A DNA stretch of 64,000 nt from Clostridium_AD frigoriphilum (GTDB lineage: Bacteria; Bacillota; Clostridia; Clostridiales; Clostridiaceae), in NCBI RefSeq assembly GCF_036541405.1, contig NZ_JAZHFS010000008.1, forward strand, positions 124,001-188,000, given 5' to 3'. Shown one piece after another: positions 27,588 to 36,037 of the stretch (its first letter is position 1; each line of letters begins with the position of its first letter). The position numbers and the translations under genes were made by a program. The notes beneath the pieces were generated by a model. The model was not told the origin of the DNA. It was given only the letters and a program-made list of their open reading frames with translations, and ran no database searches.

Positions 27588-28895
27588 TTGAAGGCATCAA
27601 ATAATTTAAAAAGGGAAATCGGCTCGCTAGAAGCCATTACCATAGTTATAGGCATGGTTATAGGTTCAGGTATTTTCTTTAAACCTTCAATCGTATTTAA
27701 AAATGCGGGTTCTCCACTTATAGGGATACTTGCTTGGGTAGCAGGAGGTATTATAACTATAGCGTCGGGCCTTACTATCGCTGAAATAGCAGCTGCTATT
27801 CCAAAAACCGGAGGTATCTTTATATATCTTAAAGAACTTTACGGAGAGAAATGGGCATTCTTATTTGGTTGGGTGCAAACAGTTATTTACGTACCTGGCT
27901 CCATCGCAGCCCTCGCAATAGTTTTATCAACTCAAGCCACTAATTTTGTACCTATGAATGGCCTTCAGCAAAAACTATTTGCAATACTAATGCTTCTAAT
28001 TATTACTACTGCAAATGTATTATCAACTAAACTTGCGAGCAAAATTCAGTTCATCGCAACTATTGCAAAACTTATTCCACTCATTATTATCATTGCTTTA
28101 GGAATTATAAAAGGAACAGCTCATAGTTTTTCCATGCCAGTAGGGACAACAGCCGCCGGTGCTGGATTTGGAGCTGCTGTGCTTGGAACACTTTGGGCAT
28201 ATGATGGATGGGTAAGTGTAAGTAATATGGCAGGGGAACTTAAAAACCCTAAAAAAGATATACCAAAATCCATAATTATAGGATTAAGCATTACTCTAAT
28301 AGTCTATGTTTTATTTAATTTAGCAATTATAAATGTAATTCCTATAACCACTGTTATAAGTTCTAAGACAGTAGCATCAGATGTTGCATCCGTTTTACTT
28401 GGAAAATCTGGCTCATTATTTATTTCTGCCGGTATATTAATATCAATCTTCGGAGCATTAAACGGTTATCTAATGACCGGCGTTAGAATCCCTTTTGCTA
28501 TGGCAGAGAGTAAACTTTTACCTTGTAGTAACTTTTTAGGAAAGGTTAACAAAAAATATCAAACTCCATTAAATTCTTATATTTTTGTGGCTGCACTTGC
28601 TTGTCTTTATATATTTAGTGGTTCTTTTAATGCCTTAACTGATCTTGTTGTTTTTGTTTTATGGATTTTCTTCACAATGGCAGTAGCAGGTATCTTCATA
28701 TTAAGAACAAAACATAAAGATTTAGTGAGACCTTATAAAGTACCATTTTACCCAATAGTTCCATTAATCGGAATTATTGGAGGCCTATATATACTTATAA
28801 GTACTCTTTTAACCGATACTAGAAAAGCACTTATAGGAATTATTATCACTTTAATTGGATTGCCTGTATATTGGTATATTAAGAAACAAAAATAA
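27588..28895 (+). CDS. APC-family amino acid permease (SteT/LAT-like)
   Basis: 435 residues and twelve membrane helices. The N-terminal sequence IGSLEAITIVIGMVIGSGIF and the helix-6 block ALWAYDGW-like LGTLWAYDGWVSVSNMAGE are signatures of the L-type amino acid/serine-threonine exchanger branch. Its likely role is exchange or uptake of neutral amino acids; the exact substrate is not decided by sequence. A TTG start is used with AGAAAGGATG upstream. A terminator follows directly. Confidence 0.88.
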   Translation: MKASNNLKREIGSLEAITIVIGMVIGSGIFFKPSIVFKNAGSPLIGILAWVAGGIITIASGLTIAEIAAAIPKTGGIFIYLKELYGEKWAFLFGWVQTVIYVPGSIAALAIVLSTQATNFVPMNGLQQKLFAILMLLIITTANVLSTKLASKIQFIATIAKLIPLIIIIALGIIKGTAHSFSMPVGTTAAGAGFGAAVLGTLWAYDGWVSVSNMAGELKNPKKDIPKSIIIGLSITLIVYVLFNLAIINVIPITTVISSKTVASDVASVLLGKSGSLFISAGILISIFGALNGYLMTGVRIPFAMAESKLLPCSNFLGKVNKKYQTPLNSYIFVAALACLYIFSGSFNALTDLVVFVLWIFFTMAVAGIFILRTKHKDLVRPYKVPFYPIVPLIGIIGGLYILISTLLTDTRKALIGIIITLIGLPVYWYIKKQK

Positions 28896-28903
28896 AGTAA
28901 ACG

Positions 28904-28969
28904 AGCATATGTTACTACAAATTCATCTCACTTGTTCAAATGTATTTTACGTAATATATGCTTTTTTTC
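28904..28969 (+). terminator. Terminator after permease gene
   Basis: AGCATAT-GTTAC (28904-28915) pairs imperfectly with GTAA-TATATGCT (28951-28962), followed by seven T residues. The 35-base loop is long. Confidence 0.65.
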
Positions 28970-28970
28970 C

Positions 28971-29285
28971 TTATTTTGTAGGCTCAAAAGTAATTACTGT
29001 CTCTGCACTAAAATTAATATCACTCTGACGTATTGCAATGATATGTTGATCAAAAGTACTCTGAGGTGATTCAGCACCAGCTATACGTATTATGGATTTA
29101 TCTGGAATTATATTAAGCCAGCTACTGTTTGGAAATATTCTCAGGGTACTCCATTCACTATTTAAATCTTTTTTGTCAAAATCATCAAAGAATTTATTAT
29201 CCTTTATTTTAATAACTCCCTTTACTTTTAATATACAAGGATCTGGATTAAATCCCTCAAGAATTGGATTATGAATAGATTTCAT
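28971..29285 (-). pseudogene. GH43 beta-xylosidase remnant with internal deletion
   Basis: The first 15 residues after the ATG at 29285 (MKSIHNPILEGFNPD, then PCIL) are the classic start of GH43 beta-xylosidases. The frame then jumps to FFDDFDKKDLNSEWSTLR and ESPQSTFDQHIIAIRQ, which belong to the start of the C-terminal beta-sandwich domain, normally several hundred residues later. The whole catalytic propeller is therefore missing, and the C-terminal domain itself breaks off at FEPTK. About 104 residues remain instead of over 500. An in-frame ORF runs upstream to 29363 but GGGACTAAT precedes the 29285 start. Likely non-functional debris. Confidence 0.8.
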
Positions 29286-29463
29286 AACTATTAGTCCCTT
29301 TATTAAATATTTTTTTCTTTCAAATTCTAAATTATTTATAAGTATTATACCATTAGATACCATTTATTCCATCCTATAATTCGAATATAGTTTTAAATAG
29401 TTACTAAATAAATAACTCATTGTTTAAACGGTTCCTTTATTTTAAAAAAACCTAAAATAGTTA

Positions 29464-29505
29464 TATAATATTCAATACATATATTATATAATATATGTAT
29501 TGAAT
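29464..29505 (+). promoter_or_regulatory. 36-bp perfect palindrome at ArsR-type gene promoter
   Basis: A TATAAT box (29464-29469) is followed at once by a perfectly symmetric 36-base palindrome (29470-29505) with arms ATTCAATACATATATTAT. It ends a few bases before the AAAGGAG site of the first ArsR-type regulator. The size and symmetry fit binding of an ArsR-type dimer and autoregulation. The -35 box (TTTAAA at 29441) is poor. Confidence 0.65.
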
Positions 29506-29529
29506 GAATTTATAAAGGAGACCTAAATA

Positions 29530-30465
29530 ATGATACATATTAAAAACCTTGAAGATAGTTTGCCAATATTTAAAGCACTTAGTTCAGATGTAAGAATTCA
29601 GATTCTTAATCTTTTATCAGAATATAAGCAACTTAACATGAATGATATCGCAAAAAAATTAAAGCTTTCTAATGGAGCAATCACTATGCATATTAGAAAA
29701 TTAGAAGAATGTGGAATCATTAAAATTAATATTTTAACCGCTAAACATGGGATTCAAAAAATATGTTATTTACATGAAGATAAATTTATTATAGATATTG
29801 GTAAACAAGATATGGATAACTCATATGAATTAGAAATTGGAATTGGACAATATTCTTTTTACGAAATACAACCAACTTGTGGAATAGCTACAAAAGATAA
29901 GTTGATTGGAGAAGTGGATAATCCAAGTTATTTTGCTGACCCTGATAGAATCAATGCTGATATTTTATGGTTTTCAAAAGGTGCAATAGAATATAGAATA
30001 CCTAATTATCTAAAACCTTCACAAGTATTTTCGGAAATTCAAATCTCTATGGAAATAAGTTCCGAAGCACCGGGCAATTGTAGTTTATGGCCTTCTGATA
30101 TTTACTTTAGCCTAAATGATATTTACCTCGGCAGTTGGACAAGTCCTGGCGACTATGCTGATACAAAAGGAATTTTAACACCTAACTGGTGGTTCTCAAA
30201 TTGGAATCAATATGGTTTATTAAAGTTATTGTCCATTAATAAATTTGGAACTTTTATTGATGGGCTTAAAATCTCAGATACCGATTTAAATGATATTAAT
30301 TTAAATTACAAAAGCGATTTATCATTTAAATTATCTATTCCAGAAGATGCTAAGCACAAGGGTGGTTTAACTTTATTTGGTAAGAACTTTGGCAATTATA
30401 ATCAAGGAATAAATATAAGAGTCTTGTATGAACAAAACCTAATAGATGAAACCCTAACAAAATAA
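29530..30465 (+). CDS. ArsR-type regulator with unassigned C-terminal domain (1)
   Basis: 311 residues. Residues about 5-85 form an ArsR/HTH_20-like winged helix (LPIFKALSSDVRIQILNLLSEY, MNDIAKKLKLSNGAITMHIRKLEECGII). The remaining 220 residues are beta-rich with conserved aromatic blocks, including S-E-A-P-G, W-P-S-D-I, W-T-S-P-G-D-Y-A-D and T-P-N-W-W. This part does not look like a metal-sensing ArsR and may be a ligand-binding beta-sandwich; a carbohydrate ligand is suggested only by location. A paralogue follows 93 bases downstream. AAAGGAG precedes the ATG. Confidence 0.75.
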   Translation: MIHIKNLEDSLPIFKALSSDVRIQILNLLSEYKQLNMNDIAKKLKLSNGAITMHIRKLEECGIIKINILTAKHGIQKICYLHEDKFIIDIGKQDMDNSYELEIGIGQYSFYEIQPTCGIATKDKLIGEVDNPSYFADPDRINADILWFSKGAIEYRIPNYLKPSQVFSEIQISMEISSEAPGNCSLWPSDIYFSLNDIYLGSWTSPGDYADTKGILTPNWWFSNWNQYGLLKLLSINKFGTFIDGLKISDTDLNDINLNYKSDLSFKLSIPEDAKHKGGLTLFGKNFGNYNQGINIRVLYEQNLIDETLTK

Positions 30466-30558
30466 TCATAAAATGAATGTTTAAATATTTAATTACTTTA
30501 CAATTCTAATTAACAAGTTCATAATTATGTTAATCATTAAATAGTGAAAGGAATAATT

Positions 30559-31461
30559 ATGAAAATAGATATAAACGAAAAATGGCTTCCTGTCTACGAA
30601 GCATTAGATAGTTCTGTACGAATTAAGATTATTAATCTTCTTTCCGAACTACCCTTAAATATAAAAGAAATTGCTAGTAAACTAGAACTTAGTAGTGCAA
30701 TTATTACTATGCACATTAATAAATTAGAAAAAGCTGGAATCGTTAAAGGTGAACGTACCAAAAGTAAGGGTGGCGTCCAGAAAATATGCTCTTTAATTTT
30801 AGATGGTATAATAATAGATTTTCCGAGGAAAACCCAGGAACGAATAAACCATCATGAATATATCGTTCCGGTAGGTCAATATACTGATTTTGAGATCACA
30901 CCAACATGTGGTCTTGCAACTACTGAAAAAATTATAGGTTATTTTGATGATACAAGATCTTTTTTAGATTCACAAAGAGTAGCTGCAAAGATTTTATGGT
31001 TTACTCAGGGTTTTGTTGAATATAAATTGCCTAATTATCTCTTAACAACGCAAAATCCTAGTGAACTTGAAATATCTATGGAAATTGGCTCAGAAGCACC
31101 CGGTGCAAACAAAAATTGGCCATCTGATATCTCTTTTATAATGAACGGAATTAAAATTGGAGAGTGGACTAGTCCTGGCGACTTCGCTGATGTAAAAGGA
31201 AAATATACTCCAAACTGGTGGATCAGTGATATAAATCAATACGGGATGCTAAAAATCATTAAAATAAATGAAAAAGGTTCTTTTATTGATGGAGAAAAAA
31301 TTTCAGATGTTAAATTATCTGATATAAATATTAGGAGCAAACAATGGAAATTAAGATTAGAAGTGGCAGCAGATGCTAAGCATATAGGCGGTCTAACGGT
31401 TTTTGGAAGTGGTTTTGGAAACTACGATCAAGATTTAATCTTTAGACTATATTATACATAA
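30559..31461 (+). CDS. ArsR-type regulator with unassigned C-terminal domain (2)
   Basis: 300 residues, collinear with the preceding gene over its full length. The winged helix (VYEALDSSVRIKIINLLSEL, IKEIASKLELSSAIITMHINKLEKAGIV) and the blocks T-C-G-L-A-T, G-S-E-A-P-G, W-P-S-D-I-S-F, G-E-W-T-S-P-G-D-F-A-D, T-P-N-W-W-I-S and G-S-F-I-D-G are shared. The two differ most in the linker near residues 75-100. The start at 30559 follows AAAGGA; an upstream GTG overlaps that site. Possible target genes are the adjacent GH51 and transporter operons. A gap inverted repeat, ATTAACA/TGTTAAT, precedes the gene. Confidence 0.75.
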   Translation: MKIDINEKWLPVYEALDSSVRIKIINLLSELPLNIKEIASKLELSSAIITMHINKLEKAGIVKGERTKSKGGVQKICSLILDGIIIDFPRKTQERINHHEYIVPVGQYTDFEITPTCGLATTEKIIGYFDDTRSFLDSQRVAAKILWFTQGFVEYKLPNYLLTTQNPSELEISMEIGSEAPGANKNWPSDISFIMNGIKIGEWTSPGDFADVKGKYTPNWWISDINQYGMLKIIKINEKGSFIDGEKISDVKLSDINIRSKQWKLRLEVAADAKHIGGLTVFGSGFGNYDQDLIFRLYYT

Positions 31462-31462
31462 T

Positions 31463-31497
31463 AAAATGGGAATGAAGTGAAACTTCATTCCCATTTT
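31463..31497. terminator. Bidirectional terminator overlapping a stop codon
   Basis: A perfect 16-bp stem (31463-31478 with 31482-31497; core ATGGGAATGAAGT) with a 3-base loop. Its right arm includes the last codons and stop of the minus-strand zinc-ribbon gene. Confidence 0.88.
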
Positions 31498-31742
31498 GAT
31501 TTTTGAGGATAAGGGCAACTAGATTCCATTAATTTCGCCTTTATTTGTACAATACAACCACACTGCAAGCAGGTTGTACCATATTCTAGATAATTGCAAT
31601 TAAAGCAAATATGCAAACGTTTTTTATAAGTTTCCTGATCAATAAGCTTAAATTGATTGCCACTTACAATTATATTTAACATATCATCAATATCATTTTC
31701 AGAAACCATCACACTCGCAGAGCAAGCCTTACATTTTATCAT
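31485..31742 (-). CDS. DUF6171-like small zinc-ribbon protein
   Basis: 85 residues with paired cysteines: C4-x2-C7, C46-x2-C49, C58-x2-C61-G-C63 and C75-P-Y-P before a final K-W. This pattern matches the DUF6171 family, small proteins of unknown function. The start is four bases after the GH51 stop with only a weak ribosome site, so translation is probably coupled to the upstream glycosidase. No enzymatic role can be assigned; a structural zinc site is likely. Such genes are usually found elsewhere in Firmicute genomes, and linkage to an arabinofuranosidase may be incidental. Confidence 0.7.
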   Translation of the reverse strand: MIKCKACSASVMVSENDIDDMLNIIVSGNQFKLIDQETYKKRLHICFNCNYLEYGTTCLQCGCIVQIKAKLMESSCPYPQKSKWE

Positions 31743-31746
31743 CTTA

Positions 31747-33237
31747 TTACTCTACATTAAGTACAATAACTGACATTTTAGGCATAACTATTGAAAGTTT
31801 ATTATTTTGAATTGTAACCGCTTTAAATTCTTTTGGAACAACTTTATTTGGATCTGTAAAACTGTTGTATGCATTCATTTCATCAGATGCAAGTATGGTT
31901 CCCGATACTTTTGAGTAGACGGATCCTCTTAATTCACTAGTCACTTCAATTTCATCATTAGGGCTTAAATTGCATAAAGATATATGAGTGATTCCCTTGT
32001 CGTCAATTGAAGCTGACACATTTAGCTCAGGCAAAGATTTATTCCCATTAACATAATCTTCGCATTCAAATGATGTAGACAAAAGCTCAGCATCTTGATG
32101 TACCTTGTACATTTTAAATATATGGTATGTTGGTGTTAATACTATTTTATCTCCCTGCGTTAATATCATAGCTTGTAGAACATTTACCATTTGAGCAATA
32201 TTTGCCATCTGCACTCTATCGCAATGGTTATTAAATATATTAAGACCAACCCCTGCAACTAGTGCATCTCTTAAGGTGTTTTGTTGATAAAGGAAGCCAG
32301 GATTTGTACCAGGTTCAACATTAAACCAAGTTCCCCATTCATCGACTATTAATCCTACACGCTTGTCTGGATCGTATTTATCCATAATAGTACTGTGTTT
32401 AATTATAAGTTCTTCCATATATAATATTTTTTCCATAGTTTTAAACCATAATGTCTCATCAAATACCGTTGCGAAACCTTTATCATCGAAACCAAAAGGC
32501 ATTGTATAATAATGGAGACTTAATCCATCCATAAGACTAGAAGATTCTCTCATCAATACCTCTGTCCAATTATAATCACTAGCATTGGGACCCCCAGCTA
32601 TTTTAAAAAGCTTATTTCCCTGATAATTTCTTGCGTAGGTGGAATATCTTCTGTATAGATCTGAATAATGTTCTGGTCTCATATTTCCACCGCAGCCCCA
32701 ATTTTCATTACCAACACCGAAGTATTTTAGTTTCCAAGGTTTTTCGTGTCCATTAGCCGCTCTAAGTTCTGCCATTGGTGACACACCATCAAATGTCATA
32801 TATTCCACCCATTCACTCATTTCTTGAACAGTGCCACTTCCAACATTTCCACAAACATAAGGCTCTGTTTCAAGTTGCTCACATAGCTCAAAAAATTCAT
32901 GTGTTCCAAAATTGTTATTCTCAACTAGACCTCCCCAATGAGTATTAATCATTTTAGGACGACTCTCAGGATTACCTATGCCATTCTTCCAGTGATACTC
33001 ATCAGCAAAACATCCACCTGGCCATCTTAATACTGGAATTTTAAGTTCTTTTAAAGCCTGGACTACATCATTACGAATCCCATTTGTATTTTGAATAGGC
33101 GAGTCTTTTCCAACCCAAAGGCCCTCATATATGCATCTGCCTAAGTGCTCGGAAAACTGACCATAAATGTTCTTGTTAATTTTACCCTTCTTAACATCAG
33201 CATTAATAATGATTTTAGCCTTTTTTAAATTAGCCAT
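31747..33237 (-). CDS. GH51 alpha-L-arabinofuranosidase
   Basis: 496 residues, the normal length for an intracellular GH51 enzyme and without a signal peptide. The N-terminal block N-I-Y-G-Q-F-S-E-H-L-G-R and R-W-P-G-G-C-F-A-D-E-Y-H-W are diagnostic. The acid/base glutamate is E178 in G-N-E-N-W-G, and the nucleophile is E300 in V-D-E-W-G-T-W. It releases terminal alpha-L-arabinofuranose from arabino-oligosaccharides in the cytosol. GAAGGAGGG precedes the ATG. It diverges from the CUT1 importer operon, so one control region can serve both. Confidence 0.93.
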   Translation of the reverse strand: MANLKKAKIIINADVKKGKINKNIYGQFSEHLGRCIYEGLWVGKDSPIQNTNGIRNDVVQALKELKIPVLRWPGGCFADEYHWKNGIGNPESRPKMINTHWGGLVENNNFGTHEFFELCEQLETEPYVCGNVGSGTVQEMSEWVEYMTFDGVSPMAELRAANGHEKPWKLKYFGVGNENWGCGGNMRPEHYSDLYRRYSTYARNYQGNKLFKIAGGPNASDYNWTEVLMRESSSLMDGLSLHYYTMPFGFDDKGFATVFDETLWFKTMEKILYMEELIIKHSTIMDKYDPDKRVGLIVDEWGTWFNVEPGTNPGFLYQQNTLRDALVAGVGLNIFNNHCDRVQMANIAQMVNVLQAMILTQGDKIVLTPTYHIFKMYKVHQDAELLSTSFECEDYVNGNKSLPELNVSASIDDKGITHISLCNLSPNDEIEVTSELRGSVYSKVSGTILASDEMNAYNSFTDPNKVVPKEFKAVTIQNNKLSIVMPKMSVIVLNVE

Positions 33238-33377
33238 TATTACACCCTCCTTCAGTAATTAATAATATGATTAATATATTAACATTAGTATTAATTGTAT
33301 TATAAGTTTTTTTCTATAGAAGGTCAATAATAAAATACATATAAGTAAAATTATATTTCTATGTACAAGTAATGAGG

Positions 33378-33469
33378 ATTGGTTTATAGAAACATGAAAC
33401 AATTAACTAAAGTTAAAAAAATTATTGACTTTTAAAGTAAATAATACCATACTGTAGTTATAAACCAAT
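33378..33469 (+). promoter_or_regulatory. CUT1 operon promoter flanked by an 11-bp inverted motif
   Basis: TTGACT (33425-33430), 17 bases, CATACT (33448-33453) lies between ATTGGTTTATA (33378-33388) and its exact complement TATAAACCAAT (33459-33469). The same motif is found as a close inverted pair upstream of the AraC-type gene at 40244-40272, suggesting one regulator. The rest of the 456-base gap (33238-33693) has no gene. Confidence 0.5.
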
Positions 33470-33481
33470 TAACACAAACAT

Positions 33482-33555
33482 AAAACTATTAATATATAAT
33501 ATTCTTGATTTTAAAATGTATTAATAGTTTTACTCGCTTCGTGATAACGTTTCCT
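33482..33555 (+). promoter_or_regulatory. Leader hairpin and weak cre-like site
   Basis: AAAACTATTAATA (33482-33494) pairs with TATTAATAGTTTT (33519-33531), a 13-bp stem downstream of the promoter. TGATAACGTTTCCT (33542-33555) resembles a catabolite-responsive element but deviates from the consensus at about three defined positions. Attenuation and CcpA control are both possible, neither strong. Confidence 0.35.
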
Positions 33556-33693
33556 AATTACTTTTAATGAAATTGAAATGTTATGAAAATTTCTATTTCC
33601 ATTACATTGCAATACAAAATTATTCTTTATTAAAGGAGGAAATAGAAGGATCAATTTAAATGCTCTATTTAATACATTTAGGAGGGGGATTTT

Positions 33694-35022
33694 ATGAAAA
33701 AAAGAATTAGTCTTATGCTTATTTCACTGATGACAGCTACAATGGTTTTAGGTGGTTGTGGTAGTAACTCTTCAACTGGTACAAATGGTCAAAGTACTAA
33801 ATCCGGAAAAGTAACAAAATTAAATTTATGGACATTTATTGGGTTACATTCTAATTTATACAATGATGCTGCTAAGAATTGGAATAAAGCCCATCCAGAT
33901 CAACCTATTGAGTTAAAAGTAACTACTTACCCTTATACCGATATGCATAACAAATTATTGGTCGCAGTTAAAACAGGAGTTGGAGCTCCAGATATTGCTG
34001 ATATTGAGGTTGGTCAGTTTCCAAATTTTACAAAAGGAACCCCACAATTAGCAGATTTGAGTGATATTGTAGCCCCTGAGAAGGCTAATTTTATACAATC
34101 ACGTTTAGATTTATATAGCAAGGACGGAAAAGTGTACGGTTTACCTACACATGTAGGAACTACTGTTGCTTTCTACAATAAGGAGCTTTTTAAAAAAGCA
34201 GGTGTTGATTATACAAAAATCAAAACCTGGGATGACTATATAGCCGCTGGTAAAATTGTAAAAACAAAAACAGGAAAATATATGGGATATCTTTCTCAGA
34301 CTGCAAATTGGGAATTTAGCTTAATGGTAGGACAACAAGGTTCAGATATCTTTGATAAAACCGGGAATGTGACTTTAGATAATCCGGTAGCAGTAAAGTC
34401 ACTACAACTACTTCATGATATGGTATTTACAGATAAAATTGCTGCGATATCTCCTGGTGGACAACCTGATACAGAAGAAGGTTATGGAGCTTTTAACAAA
34501 GGTGGCGCTGCTTCAGTTATAATGCCATTCTGGTATACAAGTAGATTACTTGCTAATATGCCTGATTTAAAAGGCAAAATAGCAATACAAGCACCCCCAG
34601 TATTTGCGACCGGAAATAAAAACCTATCTGTTGGATTAGGTGGAACAGGAACAGCAGTACCAATTCAAGGTAAAAATGTTGAACTTGCAAAGAAGTTTTT
34701 GTTCTTTGCAAAAGGAACTGAAAAAGCTAGTGAGAACATTTGGAATCTAGAAGGTTTTGACCCACCTAGATGGGATTCATGGAAGAAAATAAGTGCAAAT
34801 ATTGGTGACACCAAGTTTACACAGTATTTCTCAAATGGTAAAGATGCCTTTAATGTTCTTATACCATTAAAAGATTCAATAGCTACTCCAGTAAGTATTG
34901 AAAAAAGCCCCAATGCTGGAACCCTATTAGATACTCAAGTTTTATTTAAAGTATTAAAAGAAAATTCAGCTACGCCTCAGGCCGCTTTAAAAGCAGCAGC
35001 AGATGAGCTACGTAAAAAATAA
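33694..35022 (+). CDS. Sugar ABC importer (CUT1) substrate-binding lipoprotein
   Basis: 442 residues. A lipoprotein signal with the lipobox cysteine C22 (MVLGGCG) is followed by a family-1 solute-binding protein (LNLWTFIGLHS near the mature N terminus, then GAPDIADIEVG and AFNKGGAASVIMPFW). First of a three-gene importer with two permeases, followed by a GH43 gene. By position and similarity to AraN-type proteins it probably binds arabino-oligosaccharides outside the cell. GGAGGGGG precedes the ATG. A hairpin after its stop may keep its message more abundant than the permease part. Confidence 0.88.
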   Translation: MKKRISLMLISLMTATMVLGGCGSNSSTGTNGQSTKSGKVTKLNLWTFIGLHSNLYNDAAKNWNKAHPDQPIELKVTTYPYTDMHNKLLVAVKTGVGAPDIADIEVGQFPNFTKGTPQLADLSDIVAPEKANFIQSRLDLYSKDGKVYGLPTHVGTTVAFYNKELFKKAGVDYTKIKTWDDYIAAGKIVKTKTGKYMGYLSQTANWEFSLMVGQQGSDIFDKTGNVTLDNPVAVKSLQLLHDMVFTDKIAAISPGGQPDTEEGYGAFNKGGAASVIMPFWYTSRLLANMPDLKGKIAIQAPPVFATGNKNLSVGLGGTGTAVPIQGKNVELAKKFLFFAKGTEKASENIWNLEGFDPPRWDSWKKISANIGDTKFTQYFSNGKDAFNVLIPLKDSIATPVSIEKSPNAGTLLDTQVLFKVLKENSATPQAALKAAADELRKK

Positions 35023-35060
35023 AAAAACAGCAGGCAAATAAAATTAGTCACCTATAAATT

Positions 35061-35100
35061 ATTAGGGATGCAATTATTTATGTGATTTGCATCTCCTAAT
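35061..35100 (+). promoter_or_regulatory. Intercistronic stem-loop after binding-protein gene
   Basis: ATTAGGGATGCAA (35061-35073) pairs with TTGCATCTCCTAAT (35087-35100), one bulge. No T tract follows, so it looks like an RNA-stabilising or processing hairpin rather than a full terminator. Confidence 0.6.
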
Positions 35101-35123
35101 ATTTAAATTGGAGGGGAATCTTC

Positions 35124-36035
35124 TTGGAAAAAAAGCAAAACATGATTGTTAATAAGTTTTTATATTCTTCAAAGTATGCTCCATATGTTTTTGTATTACC
35201 TTTCATTCTTTCATTTTTCATATTCTTTTTTTATCCAATAATAAGCACATGCATTATGAGTTTTCAAGATGTTGTTGGTGTTGGTCAAAATAAGTTTATT
35301 GGTTTAAAAAACTATAAAGATTTACTTAATGTTCATTTTTATACCGCTGTTTGGAATAGTGTACGATATTGTTTTTGGACTTTGTTACTTTTGATACCCA
35401 TACCTATAGTTTTAGCCGTGTTTTTGAATTCAAAAGCATTAGTAGCTAAAAAATTTTTTAGAGCTACCATTTTCATGCCCGCTATCACCTCAGTTGTTGT
35501 TGCAGGTATTGTTTTTAGATTGATTTTTGGAGAAACTCCAGGTGCGCCACTAAATACAATTTTAGGTGTTTTTGGTATAAATCCAATAGAATGGCTACGT
35601 AATGAAAATACTGCAATGCCTTTATTAGTATTACTCGCAATGTGGCGTTGGACCGGGATAAATATTATATATTTCTTATCTGGTTTACAAAATATACCTA
35701 CAGAACTATATGAATCAGCCGAAATTGATGGTGCAAGTGTTTTTAATAAATTTAGATATGTAACAGTACCTCTTTTAAAACCAATAATTATTTATGTTTT
35801 AACAATAAGTATCTATGGCGGATTATCAATGTTTACTGAAAGTTTTGTTTTTTGGCAGAATCATTCACAAAATGATTCTGGATTAACAATTGTCGGTTAC
35901 TTGTATCAGCAAGGTTTTGAAAATGGCAATTTAGGCTTTGCTTCTGCTACTGGATTAGTATTACTTCTTATTGTAATAACTTTAAATTTATTCCAACTAA
36001 AATTTTTTGGAATATTTAAAAAGGAGGATGCATAA
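35124..36035 (+). CDS. Sugar ABC importer permease, AraP-like
   Basis: 303 residues with six membrane helices and the MalF/AraP-type cytoplasmic EAA loop (ELYESAEIDGASVFNKFRYVTVPLLKP), which contacts the ATPase. It starts with TTG, seven bases after GGAGGGG. With the next gene it forms the membrane channel for the binding protein at 33694. No ATPase gene is in this operon, as usual for CUT1 systems that share an MsmX-type ATPase encoded elsewhere. Confidence 0.9.
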   Translation: MEKKQNMIVNKFLYSSKYAPYVFVLPFILSFFIFFFYPIISTCIMSFQDVVGVGQNKFIGLKNYKDLLNVHFYTAVWNSVRYCFWTLLLLIPIPIVLAVFLNSKALVAKKFFRATIFMPAITSVVVAGIVFRLIFGETPGAPLNTILGVFGINPIEWLRNENTAMPLLVLLAMWRWTGINIIYFLSGLQNIPTELYESAEIDGASVFNKFRYVTVPLLKPIIIYVLTISIYGGLSMFTESFVFWQNHSQNDSGLTIVGYLYQQGFENGNLGFASATGLVLLLIVITLNLFQLKFFGIFKKEDA

Positions 36036-36037
36036 TC

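Noticed and set aside
28940..28960. TACGTA core after the APC permease gene as an AraR box.
   Set aside because: Flanking bases do not match the box, and it lies within a terminator loop/stem.
33631..33693. A second AAAGGAGG and short overlapping ORF before the CUT1 binding-protein gene.
   Set aside because: The ORF is under 20 codons, overlaps the true start in another frame, and its spacing is poor.
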